NCBI RefSeq assembly: GCF_000284035.1
Contig: NC_016887.1
Coordinates: 4,588,001 to 4,652,000 of the forward strand
DNA from: Nocardia cyriacigeorgica GUH-2
GTDB lineage: Bacteria > Actinomycetota > Actinomycetes > Mycobacteriales > Mycobacteriaceae
Length of the DNA: 64,000 nucleotides
Reading direction: 5' to 3'
The notes below the pieces were generated by a model. That model made no database searches. It was not told where the DNA came from and saw nothing but the letters and a program-made list of their open reading frames with translations. Positions 16,983 to 24,482 of the stretch are shown piece by piece; the stretch's first letter is position 1; each line of letters starts with the position of its first letter. The translations under genes were made by a program, and so were the position numbers.

Positions 16983-17558
16983 TCAGCGCAGCTGCGGCTT
17001 CTTGCCGGCGTCGGCGAAACTCAGCTCCAACGTCACCGGGATGGTCTCGAGCTCGAGCGCCTGCCGTAACCGCGGCACCGCCTCGTCGAGGATCCGGGCG
17101 CGCAGCTGCCCCACATCGGCGTGTGGTTGCGCGGTGACGGTGAGGTGCAGTTCCGGCGCCCACCGGGTGCCGGTCAACCAGGCCGAGGCCGCACGCACGT
17201 CGTCGAAGGCGTCGATATCGGCGGCCACCGGCGCCGCCGCGGTCGACGACGCCATCACCGTCGTGCCGGCCGAATCGTCGGTATCGAACCGCCAGGACCG
17301 CGATTTCGGCATCCGGAAGATCTGCGCGAGCAGCCAGCGAAGGCACAACAACCCGAGGACCACCGCACAGGCGATCACCACCCAGAACACCCATGTCGGC
17401 GGGGCCGCGGTACCCGGGACCAGTGTCGATTCCCGGTCGACCCAGGACAGCTGCCCGTAGTAGGCGGCCAGCGCGTAACCACCGGCGGCCAGGCAGACCA
17501 GCCCGGTCAGGCCGATCAGCACCCGGTTCAGCGCGGCGGGCCGATTCACCTTGCTCAT
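16983..17558 (-). CDS. AmaP-like membrane anchor of the Asp23 locus
   Basis: 191 residues from an ATG at 17558 that overlaps the preceding gene by four bases. Two hydrophobic segments (VLIGLTGLVCLAAGGYALAAYY and VFWVVIACAVVLGLLCLRWLL) flank an extracytoplasmic loop of about 35 residues, and the C-terminal half is cytoplasmic with strands resembling an Asp23 fold (LHLTVTAQPHADVGQL, later IPVTLELSF). This is the plan of alkaline-shock response membrane anchor proteins that tether Asp23-family proteins to the membrane in Gram-positive bacteria. It is the last gene of the sigma/Asp23 block. Confidence 0.75.
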   Translation of the reverse strand: MSKVNRPAALNRVLIGLTGLVCLAAGGYALAAYYGQLSWVDRESTLVPGTAAPPTWVFWVVIACAVVLGLLCLRWLLAQIFRMPKSRSWRFDTDDSAGTTVMASSTAAAPVAADIDAFDDVRAASAWLTGTRWAPELHLTVTAQPHADVGQLRARILDEAVPRLRQALELETIPVTLELSFADAGKKPQLR

Positions 17559-18094
17559 CGCGGACCTCCGGGCTTGGGGCCGTGTAGTTTCGCTTTCACC
17601 CGCTTGACCGGACGGCCCAGCTGATGGACCCGGCCGGTGACGGTGTCGCAGATGGTGTCGGCGAGCCCGGCGTTGTCGTGCCGGTCGGTGCGGGCGATCA
17701 CGGTGACGGTGTCGCGGCGCACCTTCACCCGCGCCGAGGTGACGCCATCGACCCGGGCGGCGCTGCTGCGCAACATGGTTCGCAGGCCGGACCGGCTCAC
17801 GCCCGCCTGGATGTCGTCGTCGTGGCCGGTCAGCGGCAGCACCTTCGCCCGTCCCGGCAGCAGCGCGATCACCAGCAGCACCACCCCGATGACCAGGGCG
17901 ACGATCCCGCCCACCAGCACCGGCAGCTCGTTCCAGGTGATGCCGTGCAACTCGTCGGCCACCGAATCGTAGGAGACGTACTCCCGGGTCCCGGTCAGCC
18001 GCTGCACCAGCGACACCGTCACCGCGACGCACGCCGCCAGCACCACCACCGCGATGACGATGGCGGGCCAGGCGCGGCGCGGCCGGCGGATCAT
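17555..18094 (-). CDS. DUF6286-type membrane protein of the Asp23 locus
   Basis: 179 residues from an ATG at 18094. Two hydrophobic segments (AWPAIVIAVVVLAACVAVTVSLV and LVGGIVALVIGVVLLVIALLPG) surround a short extracytoplasmic loop; the C-terminal cytoplasmic part (SGLRTMLRSSAARVDGVTSA, then VTVIARTDRHD) resembles half of an Asp23-type domain. Start and stop overlap both neighbours by four bases (ATGA), so the genes are translationally coupled. Its biochemical role is unknown; the context points to an envelope-stress complex. Confidence 0.7.
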   Translation of the reverse strand: MIRRPRRAWPAIVIAVVVLAACVAVTVSLVQRLTGTREYVSYDSVADELHGITWNELPVLVGGIVALVIGVVLLVIALLPGRAKVLPLTGHDDDIQAGVSRSGLRTMLRSSAARVDGVTSARVKVRRDTVTVIARTDRHDNAGLADTICDTVTGRVHQLGRPVKRVKAKLHGPKPGGPR

Positions 18095-18417
18095 CGAACC
18101 CTCCCTGGCGCAACGGTTTCGGTGGTGAGCTCCGGGACCACGATGTCGACCCGCGAGACGGTGATGCCGGTCAGCTCGGTGGTGCGCTCGCGCAGGTGGG
18201 CGCGGGCCTGCTCGGTCACCCGGCCCACCGGCTGCGGGTACCGCACCGGCAGCCGCACCGCCAGCGCGGTCCGGTCACCGGAGACGGTGGCGTCGACCTT
18301 CACCCCGCGGTCGACGCCGGGCACTTCGGTAGCGGCGTGCGCGGCGATCCGCCGCACCGCGCGCTCGCTGACCGTGGTCCGGCCGGGCAACTCGGCAGGG
18401 ACCGCCACCGACGTCAT
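18091..18417 (-). CDS. Asp23/Gls24-family envelope-stress protein (short)
   Basis: 108 residues from an ATG at 18417. It begins near RTTVSERAVRRIAAHAATEVPGV and continues with VDATVSGDRTALAVRLPVRYP and REERT-like helix RAHLRERTTELTG, then SRVDIVVPEL, the beta-alpha pattern of Asp23/Gls24 proteins. These cytoplasmic proteins polymerise near the membrane and respond to envelope stress. Four-base overlaps link it to both neighbours. Confidence 0.85.
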   Translation of the reverse strand: MTSVAVPAELPGRTTVSERAVRRIAAHAATEVPGVDRGVKVDATVSGDRTALAVRLPVRYPQPVGRVTEQARAHLRERTTELTGITVSRVDIVVPELTTETVAPGRVR

Positions 18418-18602
18418 CGGCGGCCCTTGTCCTGGGCGGACCGGACCAGCGCGGCGAGGTCGAGCTCACCGTCGAGCCACCGGCCGACCACCAAGCCGAG
18501 CACGGCGAACACCAGCACCATCAGGAACGCGCCGAATCCGCCGAACGCTGCGGCGAACCCGAGCGCGATCCCCACTGCCAGGCCTATCGTCGTGGCGTTC
18601 AC
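18414..18602 (-). CDS. Small membrane protein of the Asp23 locus (DUF2273-like)
   Basis: 62 residues from a GTG at 18602 with GAGGAG upstream. One or two hydrophobic stretches (IGLAVGIALGFAAAFGGFGAFLMVLVFAVLGLVVGRWLDG) and a short basic tail. Proteins of this size and position, between Asp23 genes, occur in firmicute and actinobacterial Asp23 operons and are often called DUF2273. It probably takes part in anchoring. Stop overlaps the following start (ATGA). Confidence 0.75.
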   Translation of the reverse strand: MNATTIGLAVGIALGFAAAFGGFGAFLMVLVFAVLGLVVGRWLDGELDLAALVRSAQDKGRR

Positions 18603-18635
18603 AATCGACTCCTCTTCGCTGGGTCCGGTCCTCGA

Positions 18636-19124
18636 TTACTGCACGCGCGCCGGCGGCGCGTCGGCGTCGTCGTCATCACCCGGAATGAACACGTCGTTGA
18701 CGTTGATATTCACCTCGACCACGTGCAGTCCGGTCATCTGCTCGATCGCGGTGATCACATTGCGGCGCACCGCGCGGGCCACTTCGGCGATGGCGACGCC
18801 GTATTCGACGACGATCTCCAGGTCGACCGCGGCCTGGGTCTCGCCGACCTCGACCGAAACACCCTGGCCGATGCTGGCCGAGGCGCCCGGGATGCGATCG
18901 CGGATGGTGCCGAACGCGCGGGCGGCGCTGCCGCCGAGGTTGTGCACACCGCGCACCTCACGGGCGGCGAGGCCGGCGACCTTCTGCACGACGATGTCGG
19001 AGATGGTGGTGGTGCCGAGATCGGTCACCAGTGCGTGATCCTTTTTGGCCGGGGCCTTCTCGCCGGCGGCGGATTCGCCCGCGGTGTTGTTGGGCGTGGT
19101 GGTCTTGTCGGTAGTGGCGGTCAT
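18636..19124 (-). CDS. Asp23/Gls24-family envelope-stress protein (main)
   Basis: 162 residues from an ATG at 19124 with AGGAGG nine bases upstream. After a low-complexity N-terminus (TTDKTTTPNNTAGESAAGEK) comes the full Asp23 domain: TTTISDIVVQKVAGLAAREV, RGVHNLGG, SVEVGETQAAVDLEIVVEYG and a final VNINVNDVFIPGD. This is the abundant envelope-stress protein type, anchored by AmaP. A 35-bp block nearly identical to the one before the sigma gene lies at 19172-19206, so this gene and its downstream partners probably have a dedicated sigma-dependent promoter. Confidence 0.93.
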   Translation of the reverse strand: MTATTDKTTTPNNTAGESAAGEKAPAKKDHALVTDLGTTTISDIVVQKVAGLAAREVRGVHNLGGSAARAFGTIRDRIPGASASIGQGVSVEVGETQAAVDLEIVVEYGVAIAEVARAVRRNVITAIEQMTGLHVVEVNINVNDVFIPGDDDDADAPPARVQ

Positions 19125-19171
19125 CGGTGTTCCTCCTGATTCCTTTGGGATGCAGCGGATTCGGTCCCGCA

Positions 19172-19206
19172 CTGTGTTCGACACCCGGGCGGGGCAGTCG
19201 TCACGG
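19172..19206 (-). promoter_or_regulatory. Sigma-dependent promoter candidate before the main asp23 gene
   Basis: Minus-strand reading CCGTGACGACTGCCC, six spacer bases, then GGTGTCGAACACAG; 28 of 35 positions match the block before the sigma gene (21094-21128), with the two conserved ends at the same distance. The downstream edge is 47 bases before the ATG. Confidence 0.7.
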
Positions 19207-19208
19207 AC

Positions 19209-19538
19209 TCATGATGTGACCTGACCCACAGTTCCGTCCTCGGTGAAAGCGGCCGCGTCGAGTTCGGTGACCACCAGTCGCAGCGTGGCCCGCTCCCAGG
19301 GAGTACCCGCCAGGACCGGTTCAATCGCCGCGCCGGCCAGATCGAGCAGCGGCGGTAGCGGCAGTACGGCCGCGACCACCCGGACCTGCACGGCGTCCTC
19401 GGTGAGGTCGACGGCGTACTTGCGGGCATCCCACGGCCACCAGGTCGCGTTCTCCCGCACGATCGGGGTGGCGGGCCGCAACCCGGCGATGCCCTCCACC
19501 GCACCGATGATCTTGTCGATGATGTCCTCGGCCGCCAT
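19209..19538 (-). CDS. Unknown 109-residue protein of the Asp23 locus
   Basis: ATG at 19538 overlapping the stop of the preceding gene (TGATG); a GTG three bases earlier is possible. The N-terminus AAEDIIDKIIGAVEGIAGLRP resembles the beginning of an Asp23 repeat (PGV-like turn after a helix), then IVRENATWWPWDARKYAVDL is distinctive, followed by VQVRVVAAVLPLPPLLDLAG and LRLVVTELDAAAF. It may be a strongly diverged Asp23-like half-domain. I do not recognise a named family. A 35-bp promoter-like block begins just after its stop. Confidence 0.7.
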   Translation of the reverse strand: MAAEDIIDKIIGAVEGIAGLRPATPIVRENATWWPWDARKYAVDLTEDAVQVRVVAAVLPLPPLLDLAGAAIEPVLAGTPWERATLRLVVTELDAAAFTEDGTVGQVTS

Positions 19539-19906
19539 CACCGCGGCTCCGGTTCGATATCGAGAATCGACACCACGACCTCGTCCAGCTCCTGCCCGGT
19601 CTGCTCACGCACGCGCTGGGCGACCGTGCGCTGGACCGCGCGCCCGACCTCACCGGCGTGGCGGTCGCCGGCGATCACCACATCGACCTGGGCGACCAGC
19701 CCGCCCGACTCCGTACTTCGCACGCGCACACCTTCCGCGGGGGCCGGATCGGTTCCGAGCCAGCGTTGCCTGCCCGCCCGCATCAGCGTGGTCATCAGCC
19801 CGCGCACGCCCGGCTCCAACCGCACCACACCGGGCGTCGACAGGGCCGCGTGCGCGGCGACCGCCGCCAGCACGGGAGGCTCGATCTGTACCGCTACCGC
19901 CGTCAT
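19538..19906 (-). CDS. Asp23/Gls24-family protein (second copy)
   Basis: 122 residues from an ATG at 19906, overlapping the upstream gene by four bases. Pattern: EPPVLAAVAAHAALSTPGVV, then RSTESGGLVAQVDVVIAGDR, GRAVQRTVAQRVREQTGQEL and DEVVVSILDIEPE, as in Asp23 proteins. It is shorter than the main Asp23 and lacks the acidic tail. It probably co-assembles with the other Asp23-family products. Confidence 0.85.
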   Translation of the reverse strand: MTAVAVQIEPPVLAAVAAHAALSTPGVVRLEPGVRGLMTTLMRAGRQRWLGTDPAPAEGVRVRSTESGGLVAQVDVVIAGDRHAGEVGRAVQRTVAQRVREQTGQELDEVVVSILDIEPEPR

Positions 19907-20523
19907 CGTTGGTCGCTCCCGGATTCGTCGGCGGTGGACGCCGAGGGGTCTTCATAGACGTCGGCGATCGTGAGATCGAGCCGGTGCAGCGTCAGCCCGA
20001 TACGGGCGGGCAGCGCTGCGGTGATGCGTTCGCGGACGATCGGCATCAGCTCGGCCACCGCCGTCGGGCCGAATCGCACCGCGACCGACAGTTCGACATC
20101 GACCAGGTACTCGCCGCTGTCGCCGATCCCGGCCGGACGCACCCGGCAGCGACGCGCGCGCACCCCCGGCACCGAATCGGCCGCGTAGCGCAACACCGTG
20201 CTGACAGCCTGCTCGCTCACCTCCACCGCACCGGGCTCGGGCGTCGGCAGATCGAGCGTGCGACCCCGGCGCACCTCGGCGCGGACCGCCGACATGATCC
20301 GGCCCACCAGGTCCGGCGGCGGCGTATCCGGCTCCTCGATCATCTGCCGGGTCGCCGCACGCAGGGCCAGCAGACTGTCGCGGGCCGCCGCGCAATGCGG
20401 GCAGGTCAGCTCGTGCGCGTCGGCCCGGCCGGCCTCGAGTGCGTCGAGCCGCTCCCAGACCTGTTCCAGTTCACGGCCGCACGGCAGGACATAGTCCTGC
20501 TCGGTCGTCTCGTTCACCGCCAT
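19903..20523 (-). CDS. Zinc-finger (anti-sigma-like) protein fused to an Asp23-like domain
   Basis: 206 residues from an ATG at 20523. The first 60 residues hold Cys15 and then His37-x3-Cys41-x2-Cys44 (HELTCPHC) with flanking helices, the zinc-associated anti-sigma (ZAS) signature. Residues from about 95 onward show an Asp23-type domain (AVEVSEQAVSTVLRYAADSV, GVRARRCRV, YLVDVELSVAVRFG, LHRLDLTIADVYE). The gene overlaps the sigma gene by ten bases. I infer that the ZAS part binds the sigma factor while the Asp23 part senses or joins the envelope-stress complex. No transmembrane segment is present, unlike many anti-sigma factors. Confidence 0.8.
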   Translation of the reverse strand: MAVNETTEQDYVLPCGRELEQVWERLDALEAGRADAHELTCPHCAAARDSLLALRAATRQMIEEPDTPPPDLVGRIMSAVRAEVRRGRTLDLPTPEPGAVEVSEQAVSTVLRYAADSVPGVRARRCRVRPAGIGDSGEYLVDVELSVAVRFGPTAVAELMPIVRERITAALPARIGLTLHRLDLTIADVYEDPSASTADESGSDQR

Positions 20524-21074
20524 GGCTTCATCACCTCGGACAGTTGGGCTCGTGCGCGGGCAATGCGACCGCGGACCGCGGTTGTGTTCGCGCCGACGAT
20601 GTCTCCGATCTCCTCATACGACAGGCCGTGCACTTCGCGCAGCAGCCAGCAGGCCCGTTGTTCGGGCGTCAAATCCTGGAGCGCCGCATTCAGCGCCTCC
20701 AGCTGGGTGTTCACTTGGGTGGCGTGCTCGGGCTGGATATCCGAACGCGGCGATTCGGTCAGATCCAGATCCGCCTCGACATGCGGGCGGCGTGCCCGGA
20801 TGACGTTGAGGCAGCGATTGGTCGTCATCCGATACAGCCAGCCCACGAATGCCGCGTCCTCGTTCAGTTGCGCCAGCCGCCGCCAGGCCGCGAGGAAGAC
20901 CTCCTGCACCACGTCCTCGGCTTCGGCCCGGTCGGCCAGCATCTTGGACGCGAGCCGGAACATCTGGCCCTGATATCGCAGCACCAGCTGTTCATAGGCC
21001 CGGACGTCACCATCCTTGGACCTACTGACCAGCGTCGCATCGTCCGGAACGGTCGTCGTCTCGGTCGCGGTCAC
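20514..21074 (-). CDS. ECF-type RNA polymerase sigma factor
   Basis: 186 residues from a GTG at 21074 with AGGAGG close upstream. Region 2: AYEQLVLRYQGQMFRLASKM, then AEDVVQEVFLAAWRRL and FVGWLYRMTTNRCLNVIR. Region 4: LTPEQRACWLLREVHGLSYE, then EIGDIVGANTTAVRGRIARAR. This is a complete two-domain ECF sigma factor. It is followed, with overlap, by a zinc-finger protein of anti-sigma type. The 35-bp block at 21094-21128, repeated before the asp23 gene, suggests that it transcribes its own operon and the downstream envelope-stress genes. Confidence 0.93.
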   Translation of the reverse strand: MTATETTTVPDDATLVSRSKDGDVRAYEQLVLRYQGQMFRLASKMLADRAEAEDVVQEVFLAAWRRLAQLNEDAAFVGWLYRMTTNRCLNVIRARRPHVEADLDLTESPRSDIQPEHATQVNTQLEALNAALQDLTPEQRACWLLREVHGLSYEEIGDIVGANTTAVRGRIARARAQLSEVMKPWR

Positions 21075-21093
21075 ACCCACCTCCTCGCCGCTC

Positions 21094-21128
21094 CTGTGTT
21101 GGACACCGCGCATGGGCAATCGTCACGG
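21094..21128 (-). promoter_or_regulatory. Sigma-dependent promoter candidate before the sigma gene
   Basis: Minus-strand reading CCGTGACGATTGCCC, six spacer bases, then CGGTGTCCAACACAG. It matches 28 of 35 positions in the block at 19172-19206. The downstream edge is 19 bases before the GTG start, leaving a short leader with AGGAGG. Confidence 0.7.
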
Positions 21129-21180
21129 CCGATTATCCCGTGATCGTCGTCTCAGTGGTGGAGGTGCGCGATCCGGCCCG

Positions 21181-22380
21181 TCAGCGCACCCGGTCGACGG
21201 TGAGCGCGGCGGCCAGCAGCCGGGTGTCGGTGGGATCGGCGGGGTCGAGACCGGTGAGTTCGGCGATGCGGCGCAGGCGGTAGCTGAAGGTGTTGGGATG
21301 CACGTGCACCTCGGCGGCCGCGGATTTCCGGTCGGTGCCGTGGCGCAGATAGGCGTCGAGGGCCGCGAGCAGATGCGCTCGTGTGGTCAGGGGCGCGATG
21401 CGTGCGGCCAGGCGGTCGCGGGCTCGGCCGGGGCGGGTCAGCTGGTATTCCAGCAGCAGATCGTCGAGGCGGTAGACGCCGGGCGGGCGGCCGAGGGCGC
21501 GGGCGAGGTCGGCCAGGGCTTCGGCCTCCTCGGCCGTTGCGGGTAGCTCGGTGCGCGCCACTTCCCCGGCGTCGGCCACGTAGACCGGAACCTCGAAGCG
21601 CTGCGCCGCGGTGGCGGCCAGGTGGTGCGCATGATCGTCGGCGCCGCCGGGCAGCAACAGCACGCCCGCGGTCCCGTCGAAGGTGTGCAGGGCGGCGCCG
21701 CCGACGAGATCGTCGAGGATCGACTGGAGGACCCGGATGCGGCGCCGGGCCACCAACGTCGCCACCGGCGCCCGTTGTTCCTCGGCCCGCACCCGCAGCG
21801 CGAGGACACGGTACCGATTGTCGACCACGATATCGGCACGCGCGGCCAGTTCCGTCACCGGAAGGCCGTGCAGCAGAGCCGAACACAGCGCCCGGCGCGC
21901 CTCACGGTCGGGCTGGTACACCGACTGTTCCAGTTCCGCGTACTCCTCGTAGACGACGATATTGATGCGGCGCAGCAGATCGAGCAGATGCGCGCCGAAG
22001 GCCACCAGATCGCCGGTCTCCTCCGGCCCCGCCGACCGCGCCGATTCCCGCAGCAACTGCTGGGCCGACCCGTACACGGCGTCGATCAGTGCGCGCAGCG
22101 GAATCCGTTCCGCCGCATGCCGTTGCACCACCGGCGCGACGTAGCGCGCGAGTTCGGCGTCGGTGAACTCGCGCTGCTCTGTGATGGCGCGCAGGAATTC
22201 TCGGCCGCACAACAGGATCGCGCCGATCACCTCGGAGAAGTGACCGTCGGGCAGGTGGGAGGTGGGCGGGGTCGACCCGAGGCCGGCCGCGAGCATGCGG
22301 TCGGCGATGCCGGGTAGGCCGCGTGTGAGGCGGCCGATGATCGGTGCGTCCGCGGACAGGGCGGGAAGGTCGACGGTCAT
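21181..22380 (-). CDS. PucR/CdaR-family transcriptional regulator
   Basis: 399 residues from an ATG at 22380. The C-terminus carries the PucR helix-turn-helix: LLAALDAYLRHGTDRKSAAA, EVHVHPNTFSYRLRRIAELT, GLDPADPTDTRLLAAALTV. The middle is the GGDEF-like degenerate domain common in actinobacterial members and the N-terminus is helical. Regulators of this type control purine, sugar or stress genes; no target is evident. It lies divergent from the lipase-family gene at 22572, which is a candidate. Confidence 0.88.
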   Translation of the reverse strand: MTVDLPALSADAPIIGRLTRGLPGIADRMLAAGLGSTPPTSHLPDGHFSEVIGAILLCGREFLRAITEQREFTDAELARYVAPVVQRHAAERIPLRALIDAVYGSAQQLLRESARSAGPEETGDLVAFGAHLLDLLRRINIVVYEEYAELEQSVYQPDREARRALCSALLHGLPVTELAARADIVVDNRYRVLALRVRAEEQRAPVATLVARRRIRVLQSILDDLVGGAALHTFDGTAGVLLLPGGADDHAHHLAATAAQRFEVPVYVADAGEVARTELPATAEEAEALADLARALGRPPGVYRLDDLLLEYQLTRPGRARDRLAARIAPLTTRAHLLAALDAYLRHGTDRKSAAAEVHVHPNTFSYRLRRIAELTGLDPADPTDTRLLAAALTVDRVR

Positions 22381-22571
22381 GCGCGGATTGTGGCCGACGA
22401 CAGGGCGCACGGCAATGCACGTCGTCACCTACCTCGATTCGCGCGAAGATCTTGTTTCCCACGACAAGGTTCGCCGGTGCAGTTGGTGGTGGCGACGTAG
22501 TGACCCCGGCCGCGATCCGGACCAAGATTGGCAGCGAACAGCTCGACCGCGCCTCGGAAGGACCACCCGCG

Positions 22572-23909
22572 ATGAACCCCGAGGCGACGCTGCCGGTGCC
22601 CGAAGCCCTGCCTCGGCCTGCCCGTGCCGCGACCGATCCGCAGCCTGCCGCCGGCCCACCACTGCGGGTCGAACACGACCCCTTCTGCACACCACCCCGG
22701 GACTACGCGTCCGCACCCAACGGGACGATCTTGCGTTCTCGCACTGTGGAATTGGCCTGGTACGGCCTCGTCCGCCAGCGTGTGCGCGCCTGGCAGCTGC
22801 TGTACCGGACCTGCGATCGGCACGGTGATCCCGAAGTCGCGCTGACCACCGTCCTGCTCGCCTGGGATGCGGATCCGGGCACGGCGCGCCCGCTGGTGTC
22901 GTTCCAATGCGCCATCGATGCCGTTGCCTCGCAGTGTTTTCCGTCGTACGCCTGGCGGCGCGGCGCCCGTGCCTTCGGAGCCGTTCCGCAACTGGAGTTC
23001 CCGCTCGTCGCGCATGCGCTGGCGCGGGGCTGGGCCGTCTCCGTGCCCGACCACGAGGGGATGCGTGGTCACTTCGGAGCCGGGCGCGAACCCGGGTACC
23101 GCACGCTCGACGGGATCAGGGCGGCGCTGACCTTCCCGCCCCTGGGCCTGTCGGCGTCCACACCGGTCGGCGTCTGGGGTTATTCCGGCGGTGGGCTGGC
23201 GACCGCGTGGGCGGCGGAAGTGGCCGCAGGCTACGCGCCCGAGATCAATCTCGTCGGTGCGGTCGCCGGATCGCCGGTCGGCGATCCCGCGGCGGCGTTC
23301 GTGCGGTTGAACGCCACCGCGTACGCCGGGTTCGCCGCGGTCTACACGGCGGGTTTGCGGCGCGCCTACCCCGAACTGGCGCCGATGCTGGCCGACCGGT
23401 TGTATCCGCGCTACCTGCGGCTCCTCACCGAGGCCGAGTCGCGCACGACCTTCGCGTTGCTGGCCCGGTTCGCCGGCCGCAGCGTCGACCGGCACAGCGA
23501 CGGCGGGATCGCCGACCTGGTCGCCCAGCCGCAGCTGCAAACGATCTTCGACGACATCCGTCCCGGCGCCACCGCGCCGGAGATTCCGATGTTGATCGTG
23601 CAGGCGATCCCGGACGAGGTCATCGCCGTCGCCGACGTGGACGCGCTCGTCGCCCGGTATCGGGCGGCCGGCGCCGAGGTCCACTACCTGCGCGACCGGC
23701 TCGCGCTGCACCTGCCGCTGGAATTCCTGGGCACCCCGGCGATGGCGGATTGGCTCGCCGACCGCTTCGCCGGGCGCCCACTCCCGGCGCCGGTCACCAC
23801 CGACGTCTGGTCGGTAGCTCGCAGCCACGGATCGGCCCGTGGCCTGGGCCGGTTCGCGGGACAGATCCTGCGAGTGCTCACCGGTCGGCAGATCGTCCAC
23901 CAGCGCTGA
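22572..23909 (+). CDS. Lipase-family alpha/beta-hydrolase (secretory lipase type)
   Basis: 445 residues from an ATG at 22572 (MNPEATLP). Catalytic elements: GYSGGG (Ser), VQAIPDEVIA (Asp) and ALHLPLE (His). The core follows the lipase at 9369 closely (RGWAVSVPDHEG against RGWAVAVPDHLG; YRTLDGIRAAL against ITLDGIRAV). Unlike that paralogue I see no signal peptide: the N-terminus is Pro/Ala-rich and even the upstream in-frame extension lacks a hydrophobic stretch, so it may act inside the cell or leave by another route. Confidence 0.8.
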   Translation: MNPEATLPVPEALPRPARAATDPQPAAGPPLRVEHDPFCTPPRDYASAPNGTILRSRTVELAWYGLVRQRVRAWQLLYRTCDRHGDPEVALTTVLLAWDADPGTARPLVSFQCAIDAVASQCFPSYAWRRGARAFGAVPQLEFPLVAHALARGWAVSVPDHEGMRGHFGAGREPGYRTLDGIRAALTFPPLGLSASTPVGVWGYSGGGLATAWAAEVAAGYAPEINLVGAVAGSPVGDPAAAFVRLNATAYAGFAAVYTAGLRRAYPELAPMLADRLYPRYLRLLTEAESRTTFALLARFAGRSVDRHSDGGIADLVAQPQLQTIFDDIRPGATAPEIPMLIVQAIPDEVIAVADVDALVARYRAAGAEVHYLRDRLALHLPLEFLGTPAMADWLADRFAGRPLPAPVTTDVWSVARSHGSARGLGRFAGQILRVLTGRQIVHQR

Positions 23910-24044
23910 CCTTCGGCGCCCGGGAGCGCTCGCTCCACCGCGACGTGACGGTTGTCTCGTTGTTTGCTGCGTGCCATCGCCTCCGTTGCCGGGTCGTTAT
24001 CGGTAGACCGCCCATGAGGGTGCGAGTCCACCGAGAAAGGCTCG

Positions 24045-24356
24045 ATGATGGCTCTCCGACGAGCGAAAAGCCCGGACAAACCGCTGATCGCGGCACATAA
24101 CGGACATCCGGCGCGCGATAACGGTTTGATTGCTGGCCGCGGCGGGTACTCCCCGGTCATGACAGCACTGCGCCACCGACCCGCCCGGATCGTCGGCATG
24201 GAATGGGGCACCGCACTGCTGGCCATCGCCACCTGCCTCATCTTCACCGCCGGCATCGCCGCCCTCACCGGAACCCTCAGCACCGCGATCCCCGCCACCG
24301 TCGCCCTCGCCCTCGGACTGTTCATCACGTTGCGAATCCTGCGCCCCATGAGCTGA
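24045..24356 (+). CDS. Small membrane protein, unknown
   Basis: 103 residues from ATG 24045; an ATG at 24159 (MTALRHRPARIVG) giving 65 residues is equally plausible. The C-terminal half has two hydrophobic helices (WGTALLAIATCLIFTAGIAAL and STAIPATVALALGLFITLRIL) with a short loop. I do not recognise it. It lies after the lipase-family gene on the same strand with a 135-bp gap. Confidence 0.55.
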   Translation: MMALRRAKSPDKPLIAAHNGHPARDNGLIAGRGGYSPVMTALRHRPARIVGMEWGTALLAIATCLIFTAGIAALTGTLSTAIPATVALALGLFITLRILRPMS

Positions 24357-24482
24357 GCGTCACGGCCAGGATCGGTGTTTGGGTTCATCACGTCGAATCC
24401 TGTTCTGGCTCCGAGGAATGCGCCGTCCCACTCACCGTCAGTGGCGATACCGACTCGTCAAGCCGCCCTTACGCTGTGACCT

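Noticed and set aside
16891..17394. Long N-terminal extension of the sirtuin
   Set aside because: The extension overlaps the convergent end of the Asp23 locus, has no family similarity, and the family consensus begins close to the GTG at 16890.
17559..17624. Extension of the AmaP-like gene to a much earlier start at 18113
   Set aside because: That frame overlaps the DUF6286-type gene completely and is Arg/Ala-rich; the ATG at 17558 gives a four-base overlap typical of this operon.
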